NCBI GenBank assembly: GCA_015501585.1
Contig: JADNRY010000035.1
Location: forward strand, 124,001-188,000
Source: Rhodocollybia butyracea
Lineage: Eukaryota > Basidiomycota > Agaricomycetes > Agaricales > Omphalotaceae
Length of the DNA stretch: 64,000 nucleotides
Reading direction: 5' to 3'
Made by a program: the position numbers and the translations under genes. Positions 35,131 to 46,481 of this stretch are shown here, piece by piece (the first letter of the stretch is position 1; every line of letters starts with the position of its first letter). The notes below the pieces were generated by a model that searched no databases, was not told the DNA's origin, and worked only from the letters and a program-made list of their open reading frames with translations.

Positions 35131-35671
35131 GATAAAAGAGAGAAAGGCAAAGTAGGCTTCGAAAGCGTACTGTTGCACCGGTTGAGGGCAAGAGAAAGTA
35201 TGAACGTAAGATTTTTCGTGGGATTCATAGAATTCATGCGGAAGTATTATTATTCAAATATTCCCAAATCCGCCCTGAACGACAAGTTGTGAAAAAAAAA
35301 GAAAACTACGTGCATTACTTTTATTTAAGCAAGAAAGAATGAAATGGTAAAAGGATAGACTCCGACGAGGTGCGAGTAAAAAAGTCTCTGGAATGCGCGT
35401 CCAAGTAACAACATTATGTAAATAAAGTCAGTTGCAAGGAGTCTATATATGATGGAGGGTATATCGAATTGGTGGCCAATATAACAGGAGGAAAGTAGGT
35501 GAAAGAAGCTCGAAGTGTAGAGTTGTCATTGCTTGGCATTGTCTTCATTAGAAAAATCATACAGCTGAGCTCCTAAAAGAAGAATTCGCTGCGACTGCGT
35601 AGAAAGCTTGGTTAAATGATCGTTGATTTTACCTTCTCAGCCTAGAAAATATCAAAATCCAGCTTTTATTG
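35131..35671. other. Intergenic, promoter of chitin synthase
   Basis: 541 bp between the chitin synthase start and the 3' end of the upstream same-strand sugar transporter. It contains an A9 tract (about 35292-35300). No separate gene is seen. Upstream in-frame codons of the chitin synthase reach 35178. Confidence 0.5.
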
Positions 35672-37288
35672 TCATGAGCTGTGCTCAGAACTTCGTCGAG
35701 GAGGTGGGGGTGGAGGAGTAGACGACCGTGAAGGGACCCGCGACGAAGGTCGGGAAGCGAAGGGAGATCCATACGGTGCATTATTGTACCGTGGAGTATC
35801 CAACATGCCGGATGGCTCTCGTTTCTCGGAAGCATTGCTCAGCCCGAAAGCAGAGGCAATAGCGCGGGGCGATCCAAAAGGCGAAACTTTCTTCCGTGGA
35901 AACTCTCCAATGATAGGCTCATTCGAATCCACTGGTGTAAAGGGTGTCCTGTTTGCAGATCCGGTCAGAACGATGGACACAAGAGGCTCCTTGCCAGGAG
36001 GTTGATTATACATCCAAGTGGAACAAAGTACTGTCGATGCCCCGATGATGAAGGATGGGGTAATGCGAAAGTCAAAAAAGAAAAACAGATGCCAAAAATG
36101 ACAGCACTATTGAAAGACTGGTCGCAAAGCCTTTCAGGATATTGTCTGAGTACTTGATCACAATGGCAGTGACCAATCCACCAAACACCTGGATCGAAAC
36201 AGTCGCCCATGCCCACATTCCAAAGTTTCTGAAAAGACCAGAGAAGAAATCAACGGAGGTCGGCGTTGAGGTATAGAGAATGGGAAGAAGAGCCGGGATC
36301 AGCGAGAACAGGGACAGTTGCACATTCCGCACCCAGAGATCAGCTTTAGAATTTTTGAGCACCATCTCAAAGTAGACTCCCGCCAAACCCGACGTGAAAC
36401 AAGCGGCAGTCACTGCACCAAATCCCTTTAAAGGACTCATAACATGAATGTGAAGTGGTGCAGAATCGTGAGCACTTCCCACAGACTGGTTCTTCGGCGC
36501 AGAGACGGAAGACGTTTGGATTTGAACAATCCCTACTCCGATCGCTAGAAAGAACAGCGACAACCACTTGGTCGAAGTCAACTTTTTCCGGAGAAGAGCA
36601 ACCGAAAAGGCGGCCGTAGTCAAGATCTTCATTTGGTATGTTACCTGAAAAGAAGCAACTGGGAGATTGCTGATAGCGACAAACTGGAGCGAATTCTGAA
36701 CAACGTATAGGATTGCAGGTATGGAAAGCTTCCAGCAATCCGGACTGAATATTTCTCCGCAAAGAGTCAAGAAAGGAGCGCTTCCTGGGTAGGGAAGCGC
36801 ACATATGATTTGCCAGAGGGACATACGATGCCACGGAACGTCCGTCATCTGGGGTGTCCTTGCTAAGGCAATCACGAACGATATTGAACCCTTTAATAAT
36901 TCGTTAAGGAGAACAGCAGACGCTGGTGAGTAGGCGAGGGATGGCGGGGTTGAAACACGGGAATAGTGCATGACTATTGACAATGCAGCATTTTGAACAG
37001 CAAGGGTGACGAGGCTATTGAAATACCTGTCAGTGAAGTTGATATAACGAAAATCGTCTGGACGCACGAAACATATTTCAACGGCATTCCACATATTCTA
37101 GGTGAGACAATGTCTTGCGGGGTTGCACTTACGGGCAAAGTGCTTTTGGAGGAATATGGTGTCGGAGGCAATAGAGGAGGTAGCCTAGGACTGGGAGAAA
37201 TACGCGGTGTTGGTATGTTTGACTCGGCGAGCGAGCTATTGGACGACACAGACGATGTCCGCAGATTCGGCTGAGGTCGATGATACAT
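35672..37288 (-). CDS. Nucleotide-sugar transporter, SLC35A type (UDP-Gal/UDP-GlcNAc)
   Basis: Golgi/ER antiporter that brings UDP-sugars into the lumen. The start at 37288 gives MYHRPQPNLRTSSV; an in-frame ATG at 37366 is also possible. A disordered Pro/Ser-rich N-terminus of about 65 residues precedes the ten-TM core: YSRVSTPPSLAYSPASAVLL, LNELLKGSISFVIALAR, IPAILYVVQNSLQFVAISNL, VASFQVTYQMKILTTAAFSV, LLRKKLTSTKWLSLFFLAIG, TSGLAGVYFEMVLKNSKADL, WVRNVQLSLFSLIPAL, GGLVTAIVIKYSDNILKGFA and TSLSIVLSFLASVFLFDFRI. These are classic SLC35A2/A3 signatures (K..DN..K.FA). The C-terminal 100 residues are Ser/Pro-rich with a poly-Pro run. The substrate cannot be decided from the sequence. Confidence 0.88.
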
Positions 37289-37900
37289 TTCGGGAATTCT
37301 CCTTGCGAACCAACTAATTCGGGAAAGATTAAGTCGCCAATGAATCTGTGGGCAAAGTGAACACATCAGGACACGTAGGAAAAGAGCAGCTAGAACGAGA
37401 CATTACCAGCGACGACTGTAGATATATAACTTATGAATGCCAATGAACCACAACAATGTAGTTTTTTGGAAAAGGAATGGGATGAAAGAGAAGGATGAAT
37501 GAGCGTCAACTACCACGTGGTCGAGCGCTTAAAGAAAATAGCCGTGCTATTTACTACACAGTGAGCGCGCGGCGCGCAGCAACACGAATCACGGTCTCGA
37601 GGCTGGAACGCCCAACGTTCAACACTTTCGTCTGATTACTCTACTGGAGACAAACACCTCAGACGTAGTCTCGATGGAGTACAAAAGCTCACTCCGGGCA
37701 ATGAGCGAATATTCCAGCGCCAGTTCCTACACCAGCAGACACCAGCACTACCGTCTAATGCCGTAGACTCACTCAACTTCTACAAATTTCGTGTGGACAG
37801 TATTACACAGCAATGGATACATTCTAAATTAATGATTACCTTACATACTCAGTCACCAGTTTCAAGCTCAAAATTTGTATCCATATAATTAGCATCAGTT
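37289..37900. promoter_or_regulatory. Promoter region of sugar transporter
   Basis: 612 bp between the transporter start and the 3' end of the next same-strand gene. It contains CCACGTGG (about 37513-37520), a perfect E-box palindrome, and a GC palindrome GCGCGCGGCGCGC (about 37565-37577). No gene seen. Confidence 0.45.
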
Positions 37901-40900
37901 CTATGATCCCTGCGATGCCATTGCCTCTAGACTAAGTTCCAAAATGTGCTTCTCGCAGATAGCTGAAAAGTAAAACTCATGCTCTGAGTTGTGCGGTTGC
38001 ACAAGGTTATGCGCAATCTCATGTGCAAGCGTAAAGTACCTAGAGACGAAATTAGCACAGAAGCTGGAATGGAAAACTACCCCTACCATGACACCAGAGC
38101 AGTGCGGAGATCCCCTTTTACAACTTCAGCGTCGTCTGAGAATACAACAGGTCAAGGATGCAACCTAGTACGAAGACAAAACTTACGCCATGCTTCATAG
38201 AATCGAAGGTTCAGGAAGATACTTGCATTTCGATTGAACGCAATCAAGGGCCCTTCTAGGTCGTAGAAGATTTGCAGGCTGGCCAGCGGAAGCTTGTATA
38301 CCCGCGCCAAAGAGGTCACTATACACAAAAATCTGTGCAGTGAAGGATTTCGGTCCGCAAGGAAAGTGTGTTTATTCGGAACCTCTGCTCGAAAAGTGAT
38401 TTAGCTCTGTAGAAGTGACTTGATGACAATGCGCGAACCTGCCGATAGGTACACCTTGACCGTTCCAACTGCGCCAGCATGCTGGAGATTTTCTGCCCGC
38501 CCCGATATATCACAGTATCCCTCATCTAAGGATTCCTTCACCTGCTGCATTTGCTCTCGATTTCGGAGGAGATTTCCGGACTCGGGCCGGCAGGCTTTGA
38601 TTGCCATGTCAATATTGGCAGCTGCAAGCAAGTTCAGTACATTTCATCAAAGAGGTAGTACCAAGATTCACATATGTTCCCAAGAGGCGTAGCTTCTTGT
38701 GTAGGGTTCCGTGAGGTCGACCCAGAGGAACTATCATGTCCATCTTTGAAGCCAAATCTTCGACCAAATTTTTGGAATGGATTGAGTGCTGAATTTGGTC
38801 GTCCAGTTGAAGATGGTCCGCTCTCCGTCATTGGATAAGGAGGAGGCGGGGATTCAGCGTTGCGAACTTCAATTGGAACTTCAGAGACACTGGACTTAGA
38901 CATTTCAGGAAAGGCTCCCGGTAATGGAACAACAACAGGTGTAGGAGGTTTAGACATTAATGCCTGGCGTTCTTCAGCAGCTTTCCGTTGCTCCGCTCTC
39001 TGCTCCCGGTATTTTCTTTCGATGCGTTCGACTAAGTGCACAATGTGAGGCTTAAATGGTTTCATGATGGCAGAGCATACCATTGTACCCTCGACGCTTC
39101 AGAGCCTGAAGGTCCGTCGAAAGGATGGTCATGAATAACAGCGCATCATTTGCTTTGGGGGCATCGAAGAAAAGACGATTGAACGACGTGGCAACCCTCG
39201 ACATTTAAATCGTAAGGAAATCCACTGGGAATGAACATTTGGACTCACTCATACATATCTGGTTCCACATCGTTTGCTAACCATATCTGGCGAGAACCTC
39301 CACTAAGTTTTGTTCCAATGGCGGATGAAACTTGTCTCTTCGACAGGTTTACCGAACCAAACTTCAACGATTTCACGACCGAAATTTTACCAAACGATCT
39401 AACAACGAAATTGCTCTCAGAGCTGAGCCAACTGAACGAAGTGTTCATCCTGGCATGATGTTCATGTAAGAAAAGAGGTAATCGCTCTAGGATATGAGCC
39501 CGAAGCTTAGCGGCTCGCGACGAATCTTTGATTTCGGTGGTGACTTCGTGATTTTCCTGAACGAGAGTACTGAGCCTTTTGGAACCCAGCATAATATAGA
39601 AATCTTAGAGAAGATATTGAATGTTATGCTTTACAAGACAATTATTATCACGTACCCTCCAAGATGTCTTCCTGAGGAGCCACAAACAGTTGGTCACCGA
39701 AGAGCTGAAAAGAATTGGCATCGTCTGCGATGACTATTTCGTCCGGTTTCTTGAGGTCGTACTGCACGTCCCAGTCTTCAAATCCATCGAGTTCTTTCTT
39801 CGTATTCTCGTCTGTTGAGGCACGGCGGTGAAGGGCTAGCAGTACAGGAGACCTCCTGAGGCGTGCCATAGTCCCAGTGGAAAGTAAGCGGCTATTGACC
39901 GCTATGTTCCGAAGTTCATTCTTAAAACTACAAGGGATCAATGAACGATGGGATGACACAAGATGATACGACTATCTACTCACTTCGTTTGACGACCAGC
40001 CAATTCATAAAAGTTATGTGCATCCGCCAATAGCATCAGAGCAATTTCCTCGACACTTGGCTCGCGCTTTGCGCCACAAGCACTGAGGAAAGAGTTTGCA
40101 CGTGTCCCAAAGTCGATAAACACAAACAGCTTTGAATGAAAGCCTTCTTTGCCTTCCTGGCCAAAAAAACAAGAACTCGGGCCAATGAGTTGTAGTTGAA
40201 AGCCATTTCCCTTCTTTTGTCTAGTCGGTACGATCGACATACGTGAAAGTTTTTGTAATTGCTGGGGAGAAAAATCTGATATGCGATTGGACATTAGATC
40301 AAAGTAAGTCTTCGCTTGGTCTTCGTCTTTTGGCGGGTTTCTCTCGAGAAGAGACACAAGAAAGGTGCTCGTAGGATGTTCACGGACACCCAACTTCGGA
40401 CCGATGTCTGTAGCTACATTAGAAGCGAGAACAGGGAGCCCTAGAACAGCCCATTCGGGGTTTGAAAGCACCTAATGCTCATGTTAGTAGAACGAATAAT
40501 GTTACACTGTGAGAAGATACGTACTTCTTCCGGCGAGCCCAAATACGGGGAACTGTTCATTGTTGCTGGTATAAACTTGATATCGTGGAAGTCCTGACGG
40601 TCGTAGTTGGAGTACTTTGTTTTGATATTGTCCAACAAATACTTGAAGGCTACACTCCGGATCTAGCTTGCAGTCAAAAAGCAAATTCATTCATCGATCA
40701 GGAATACTGACCTGAGGTTTGGGGCTGGCACATAAATTGACTAGAGCAGTAAGAGAAGGGTATCTCTGTAGACCCAAGTCAAAGAGAAATTTAGCTGACA
40801 AAATCATAACATCAATTCACTGCTTCATTCTGAGCAATAAGTGTGGAAGAAGACCTTCTTCGGAATTACTACGCCACTTTACTTTGGTGCCCCAGTCAAT

Positions 40901-43900
40901 AACAGGTAGTTCCAATTGCGTGAAAATAGGAGAAGGCTCATAGAGTTGGGCAGCCTGATAACGTTTGACACTCTCCTGATCAGGGATGATTTCCGCAGAG
41001 AACGCATTTGTTAATTTCAGCCGCGAGATTTCTTCTGCAGATAGTGAGTCTCGCACTGATACGAGATACTTAATAAGGTCCGGCGCGGTCCACTCTTTCG
41101 TCTTGATCATGCTGCAGGACAATGAGTGAGCGATAGATGACAGGGAGAGATCTTACCGATCAAAGATAAGTTGAAGCTCGACATGCTTGCGGACACCCAG
41201 AAAAGTCAAGACAGACTCGAGTGTACGCTGTATAGTATTGCCAGAGGGCATTTTGACTACTGGGAGGTCATGGAAAATGTCGGCGTTGGCAAAGTAAGCT
41301 TCCTTGGGTACCCTCAACCCATTAGATGTTGGAATACATGTCTTGGATTTCAGAATTAAAGTAACGTCGTCCTTCATATGACTAGGAAGAGAAGGCCAAG
41401 CTCGGACTAGTATACCAAGAACTCGCTCAGCCCAATGAGCCGAGATGGAAAGATCGAGCTCAGGACTGGGAGGCTCGAAGGTAGAGATATATTTGATCCA
41501 ATCAACTATGGTCAGCTCAGACCAGTGGAATGCAAGTGTCAGCTGATCTGGCTTGAAAGCCTTGCTGATGGAGGGAGGGAGCATCGTTGGTGGAAATGGA
41601 ACATCCGGAGGAATATTCCGAGGGTTGAAGATGGTGGAAATGGTGGAAAGAGGGATACATTTTGTGTCCTTGCCACCCGGAACTCCAATCATTAACACCG
41701 CAGAACCTATAAGTTTACTTTGTATAGATTGTAGACGTTCGGCGCTGGCTGCATCCTTGTTTAGGCTGATCCACCAAGTCAAGCATGCAATAGACTCGTC
41801 CTCCGCTAATGGTCGTTTATCCAACTCCTTCAGTACGTCACTGAACATGATCTCCTTGATCAACTTGCGGTTCTGAAGGGCCGTAACCATGGGTCGGGCG
41901 GCGGACAATACTTGCTCTGGTAACACAGGAAGGTCCTTCAAGAACGAGGAGAACTGTGGGTCTGGTAGACGAATATCAGCAACGTCCTGTATTCCATTGG
42001 TCGAAATGATGCGAAATCCTGTAGAGCATGAGAAGAACGCTTGCTCCATTAGACTGGAAACATCTGCCGATGGCGTGGATTGGTGAAATGTAAAGAATTT
42101 TAGGAGGTGGATAGCACGATTCGTTAACCAACTCTGTAGCTCCGGGTCTTTCGAAGCAGCGGCATCAGACAATTGTTTGAGGTTGTCCACTTCGATTTCA
42201 TAAACAGCACGAGCCACGGTCCCTCCAATATTGAGCAACTCCTTATTCCAGACTAAATTGTTGGATTCAGCACTCGAAGATGAGGATAGATGGAAGGTAC
42301 GTACTGGCCACATTTCGATCCCTATGATCATTATCATTATATGAAGACCTTGAAAGATTCAAGGATACTCACATCAAGTCAAGACTCTCCCTTTCCACAG
42401 TGGGAAGGAATCTGGCACTCTTTTCGACGGTGTTCAGAGATAGTCTTTTTGAGAATGTATACACGTACCATATGTCCTCCTATCCCAGTAGTCTGTCCTG
42501 TTGCATGGCCCTAGAATAGCTTGTGAACTGGGTTCTACCTGTCATAATAACACGGCATACAATGAAAATTCGAGCAGAGCCCATTCTATTGGGTAACAAC
42601 AATCAGTCAAAGTAACCTTGAGGATTGCACAACACTTGCCCTTCAAGGTCAGCACGTAAGCCTTGGAAAATACCACCAGAAGTCGCAAACTTTTGCTGTT
42701 CATCTTCAGTCTTACTAGCATTGTATTCATCCATTCCCGTCTGAAAGCAAATTCGTCAAGTCGCCTTATATAGGTAGATAAACAGTCGACTCACATATAT
42801 CAACTCGTATTTGATCTTCTTAGGGACGCTCTTCTTTGTGGACCTGTGTAATTCGGCAGCAAGTTTCTGATCTAGCTTCACATCGGCCTCAGCAGAAAAT
42901 ATCGTCAATGAGACACTAGTCATATCTGTCTTCAAAGGATCGACAGGGTTCGGAACTTCAGCAGGCGTTAAAGGACGTTGAGGAGTGGAAGTGCTGGTTA
43001 ATCCAGCAAAAAGCGAGGAGAGGAAGCCGCCGGGAATAGGGGGCTTGATAGGCTTAACAGCAGAGGGAGCGGGCGGCTTCTCAGTACCTGAGGTGTAGAC
43101 CCATCGCATCAGGTCTGCTTGGATATGGAGGGCTGCAGTACCATGAGCATAACCGAAAAAAAATATGGTAAGCTACTCACAAGTTGACTGTAACTTGTTC
43201 AGAACCATCATTTTCGATTTATTCAGGGCCTGCAACGTTTTCGGAACTCCTAGCTCTTTTGGAATTCCAGCGGACTTCGTAAGCTTGACGAGTCTCTTCT
43301 CGTCGAAATAAACAGATACTGTAGAGAGATGGGTCATGAAAGTGATGGATGATGCCAGGAATCGAGCGAAATCAAAGGCGACGGGAATAGGGGTGTCTTC
43401 TCTGAGTGTCATTTCGAAGGAAGTCCATTTTGAGGGTTCAGCGGTTTCGGGAAGCTTGCCTCTGCGAGCTAATAGCTGACGAAGCCATTAACAGACATCC
43501 ATCGGATGGAAATAAGCATATGAGCATACCTGATCTCGCTTCCAATGAAATCCCATCCATTCACCTCCCGAAGTGACGAAAGGTTCCTCGGCAACAGAAA
43601 ACAAACTGTAGAAACCGACGCCAAATGCTGTAGACTAATTTGAGTGACTATCCACATTGTTAAATGGGCGGAGCTGACCACCAATCTTCTCTTCGTCCGG
43701 ATTTCCTTCTCTGTGAAGGGCATCGGTACTCGGGTGGCAGCAGAACAATTTACCACGTACGCTATCTTCTTAAGCCTATTCCAGTCCTCTTCTCTAAATG
43801 CAATACCTGGTACGACATTAGATTTAGTTGATTTGGCGAACACCAAGCCATTCACCGTCGTTCTTGAATGTCCATTGATGTACCTGCACATACAATTATT

Positions 43901-44238
43901 ATCTTCGTCTCACAAAATGACAAGAACAAACCAGCGCTGTCTTGAGATTGGGAAGCTTTGTTGGCGCGGAGCTCCCTTCCTCTGGCTTGTTTTCCAAAAA
44001 ACCCTTACTTTCAAAACGTATCTCTACTTCTTTGCTTTGTGCATCATCTGAATTCTGGAGCAACTCTCGAAAAACCGTGAATTCTCCAGAATAACGAGCA
44101 AGGACTTTGTCGATCAGAGCTCTCTGGTTGACCTCCACAATCTCATCTCGTCCGGAGGTCCACTGGACGTGAATCAGCACAGGTATATCTACGGTTGGAA
44201 TTGTTGCGTACTAGTTGATTTCTCGCTTGTGAAGCCAT
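37901..44238 (-). CDS. Giant sacsin-like GHKL ATPase protein (DUF3684 type)
   Basis: About 1,650-1,750 residues. The start at 44238 gives MASQARNQL; removing a 49-base intron (44163-44211) joins it to WTSGRDEIVEVNQRALIDKV. The N-terminal Hsp90/sacsin-like ATP-binding fold has an N-box ELLQNSDDAQSKEVEIRF (about 44015-44070). The G box KIGAFGVGFYSLFSVAEEP is restored by splicing out about 43628-43677. The middle is long and mostly helical, with RKHVELQLIFDR and SVLMIGVPGG-like parts typical of fungal DUF3684 proteins, and no named domain. The C-terminus carries WYFTLAHEIAHNLVQPHN then SEHEFYFSAICEKHI (about 37940-38042): an HEXXH motif with further His residues, as in zinc metallopeptidases. 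Function is unknown; a chaperone-like role is suggested only by the ATPase fold. TAG at 37901-37903. About 20 introns. Confidence 0.82.
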
Positions 44239-44514
44239 TAGATCTCCGGCCGGCAGAGTTGTCAGAGGTTAGTAGCAGGAGGTGACAGAGAGGCGGCGCT
44301 TGTTCCGGCGCTCACTTTGTTATTGAATCATCATCAAGTAAATACATAGTTCCATAAAGTAATGCCAAATAAGCGGAATAAGAAATAAAAAGAACCTATG
44401 ACTAGAAAATGAACGGAGACAGGGAATACTTACTAGTGGTGTGGTGATACAAGAGACATGTAATATGCAAGAAATCGAGATTGAAATATGTGGAACGGCA
44501 ACAGAACAAATGAT

Positions 44515-45450
44515 TCATGCAGACTTGCTTTCCTCGCTAACCTCACCCTCCTCCTTGCTTGTACTTCGCCTTTTCTCAACAACAATCTCACGAGGTTTGT
44601 CATCCAGTACCGGCTCCTTTGCGGTCTTCACGCTTGCAGCGGAGATAGAAGGAGTTTCGCTGGCAGTGGAATCTCTTCTAGTCATGCCGCCTCTCGAACG
44701 CGTCGTTCTTCTCTCTGGCTTGTCAATCTCAGTGACAGGTGTCCCAGGAGCTGAGGATACATCTCCGACCACATTGGCGGACGCATCTGGAGACTCTGGC
44801 TCCTCGTCATTGCCATTGACTGCACCTCGTGGCTGACGAGTTCTTTTAGCAGGATATGTGGCGTCGCCATCATCCGCCGGGTTCCTCTTGCGTTTTCCGC
44901 CGCCACCGGCCCGTTTTTTACGAGGACTAGCCTTGTCCTTGATCTCACGGGCGGCAATGGCGGCCATAGCGCTGACTCCAGAAGCAACAGTAGGCGGAAT
45001 TGGATCGGTTTCGACTGCAGCGTCGCGAAGTTTGACGCCTGATCGTTTTGAATGACTCGAGGAACGGCTGCTATCGTCATCGATGGTAATGGGTACAGGC
45101 AAACCAAAAGTAGTGGGATCAAGGGGAGGCAGAGACATGGCCAGTTTGCCAAAAGGATGATATAGTGGAAGTGGAGGCCCCATAGTGTGTTTGGATGATG
45201 AGGAAAATGATTTCGAGGAGGGAATAGCAAATGATTTTGGTAAAGAGGACGAACTACGGGGACCATGTTGTGTAGCCGTGGAGGACGTTGTCAATAGATG
45301 CAACGGCCCACGTACTTCAGATGCTGAAGGTGAAATATATGTGGATCTCGGCTTGCGACGGATAGCTGATATGCTAGAGTGTTGTTGTTGTTGTTGCACA
45401 CGGCGTGCAGACAAGCGCGCTTCGAGCTGAGGTTGGGCAACAGCGCTCAT
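44515..45450 (-). CDS. Basic low-complexity protein, uncharacterised
   Basis: Single open exon of 311 codons. The ATG at 45450 gives MSAVAQPQLEARLSARRV. A run of five Gln (CAA/CAG, 45382-45396) follows. A compact stretch HPFGKLAMSLPPLDPTTFGL (about 45110-45170) is the only part that looks conserved. The second half is rich in Lys/Arg, Ser and acidic residues, with PRKKRAGGGGKRKRN (about 44880-44925) as a likely bipartite nuclear localisation signal and an acidic, Ser-rich end. The sequence suggests a nuclear, mostly disordered protein. I do not recognise a family. An upstream in-frame stretch to 45648 exists but starts in sequence that looks like 5' UTR. Confidence 0.65.
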   Translation of the reverse strand: MSAVAQPQLEARLSARRVQQQQQHSSISAIRRKPRSTYISPSASEVRGPLHLLTTSSTATQHGPRSSSSLPKSFAIPSSKSFSSSSKHTMGPPLPLYHPFGKLAMSLPPLDPTTFGLPVPITIDDDSSRSSSHSKRSGVKLRDAAVETDPIPPTVASGVSAMAAIAAREIKDKASPRKKRAGGGGKRKRNPADDGDATYPAKRTRQPRGAVNGNDEEPESPDASANVVGDVSSAPGTPVTEIDKPERRTTRSRGGMTRRDSTASETPSISAASVKTAKEPVLDDKPREIVVEKRRSTSKEEGEVSEESKSA

Positions 45451-46393
45451 TTCGAGGTAAATAACTGGAATTGCGCAGACAAATGAGTAACAAGAAAAGA
45501 AAAAAAAGCAGAGTACGCGTACTGACACGAAAGAATATTCTCTGCTGAGGCTGAGCGATGAGCAGTGAGGAATGCTAAGGCCGAGGAGAACTTTTTTTTT
45601 CAGCCCGTAGAGAGATCGATAGATTCTTGAACAAGAATAAAAGTTCAAAGAAAAGCCAGATTAAGTTGGCTGTGGTTGAATAAGAACAGCTGTGGGTTTC
45701 ACCGCACGACTACTCTAAGCAAGGTACTTAAATTTAAACTGTCGAGCAATGATCGATCCCACGTGGTCCTAGACGCCTGTTCCTCCCTGTACAGTTGCGC
45801 CACACTTCAACAGCTGCTTCAGATCCACAGAAACAGCAGCAGATTTTCCGCAATCACTGTACTCAATGATATCAACTCGTCCTAAACTACAAGCCCATAG
45901 GTCAAATCGATTCATCACATAAAAAGTTCCCTCGTGACTTCTACGTCTACTTATGCCCGAAAACTATCAGGTTAACTCGACTCATCAACATCTCGATGTT
46001 AGTATCCAGTCAAATCAAACGTTTTACGACCTACCCTACAGCCCTCCATCCCCCGATCCCCTGCTCTTTCAAGCTCTTCACGTATAATCAATGTCTTGGC
46101 AAATGCTTTTTATTTGCACCCAGAGCTTGAGCGGTAGTATATCATTTTGTCTTGGTCTCAAAATCCACGAAGCGCGTCGCAGACAGCGAGCATGGCAATG
46201 GAAGTCGATGCGGGGTTTTCAGAAGGCTTGTGAGCTGCAATACAACGAACAAGTAGAAGATACAACAACTATAGATCATCGAAATTCTACAGTTGCCAAC
46301 AAGTCGCAGACGTCGATCGCTTACACAAAGGAAAGAAAAGAAAAAACTTACGAAGGCTCAACAAAGTGAGCTCGGTAAACGTTAAGGCCCCAA
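45451..46393. other. Gene-poor spacer left of tRNA-Gln
   Basis: 943 bp with no recognisable protein. It contains the 5' region of the basic protein gene and, just right of 46340, a pure A/G tract that on the minus strand is the T-run downstream of the tRNA. Confidence 0.45.
46340..46347 (-). terminator. Pol III T-run downstream of tRNA-Gln
   Basis: On the minus strand TTTTTT (complement of 46341-46346) is the first run of four or more T after the tRNA, about 47 nt beyond its 3' end. Pol III normally stops at such a run, so a long 3' trailer is expected. Confidence 0.5.
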
Positions 46394-46481
46394 GGTCCAA
46401 CCAGGACTCGAACCTGGGTCACGGGAAAGTAGAGCTAGTTCAGCTCAGAATCCCGTGTGATAACCTCTACACTATTGGACC
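46394..46481 (-). tRNA. tRNA-Gln(CTG) with 17-nt intron
   Basis: On the minus strand the ends GGTCCAA and TTGGACC pair as a 7-bp acceptor stem. The D-arm region is GTGTAGAGGTTATCAC, the T-arm CCAGGTTCGAGTCCTGG, and the anticodon stem CGGGA/TCCCG. The loop has T33 followed by CTG (complement of 46446-46448) and A37. Seventeen extra bases (46428-46444) after position 37 form a canonical tRNA intron. The spliced length is 71 nt before CCA. Overall sequence closely resembles fungal tRNA-Gln genes (GGTCC.ATAGTGTAG.GGTTATCAC). Confidence 0.92.

Noticed and set aside
37565..37577. GC-rich palindrome as a replication origin or terminator
   Set aside because: Only 13 bases, with no supporting context; kept as a remark in the promoter entry.
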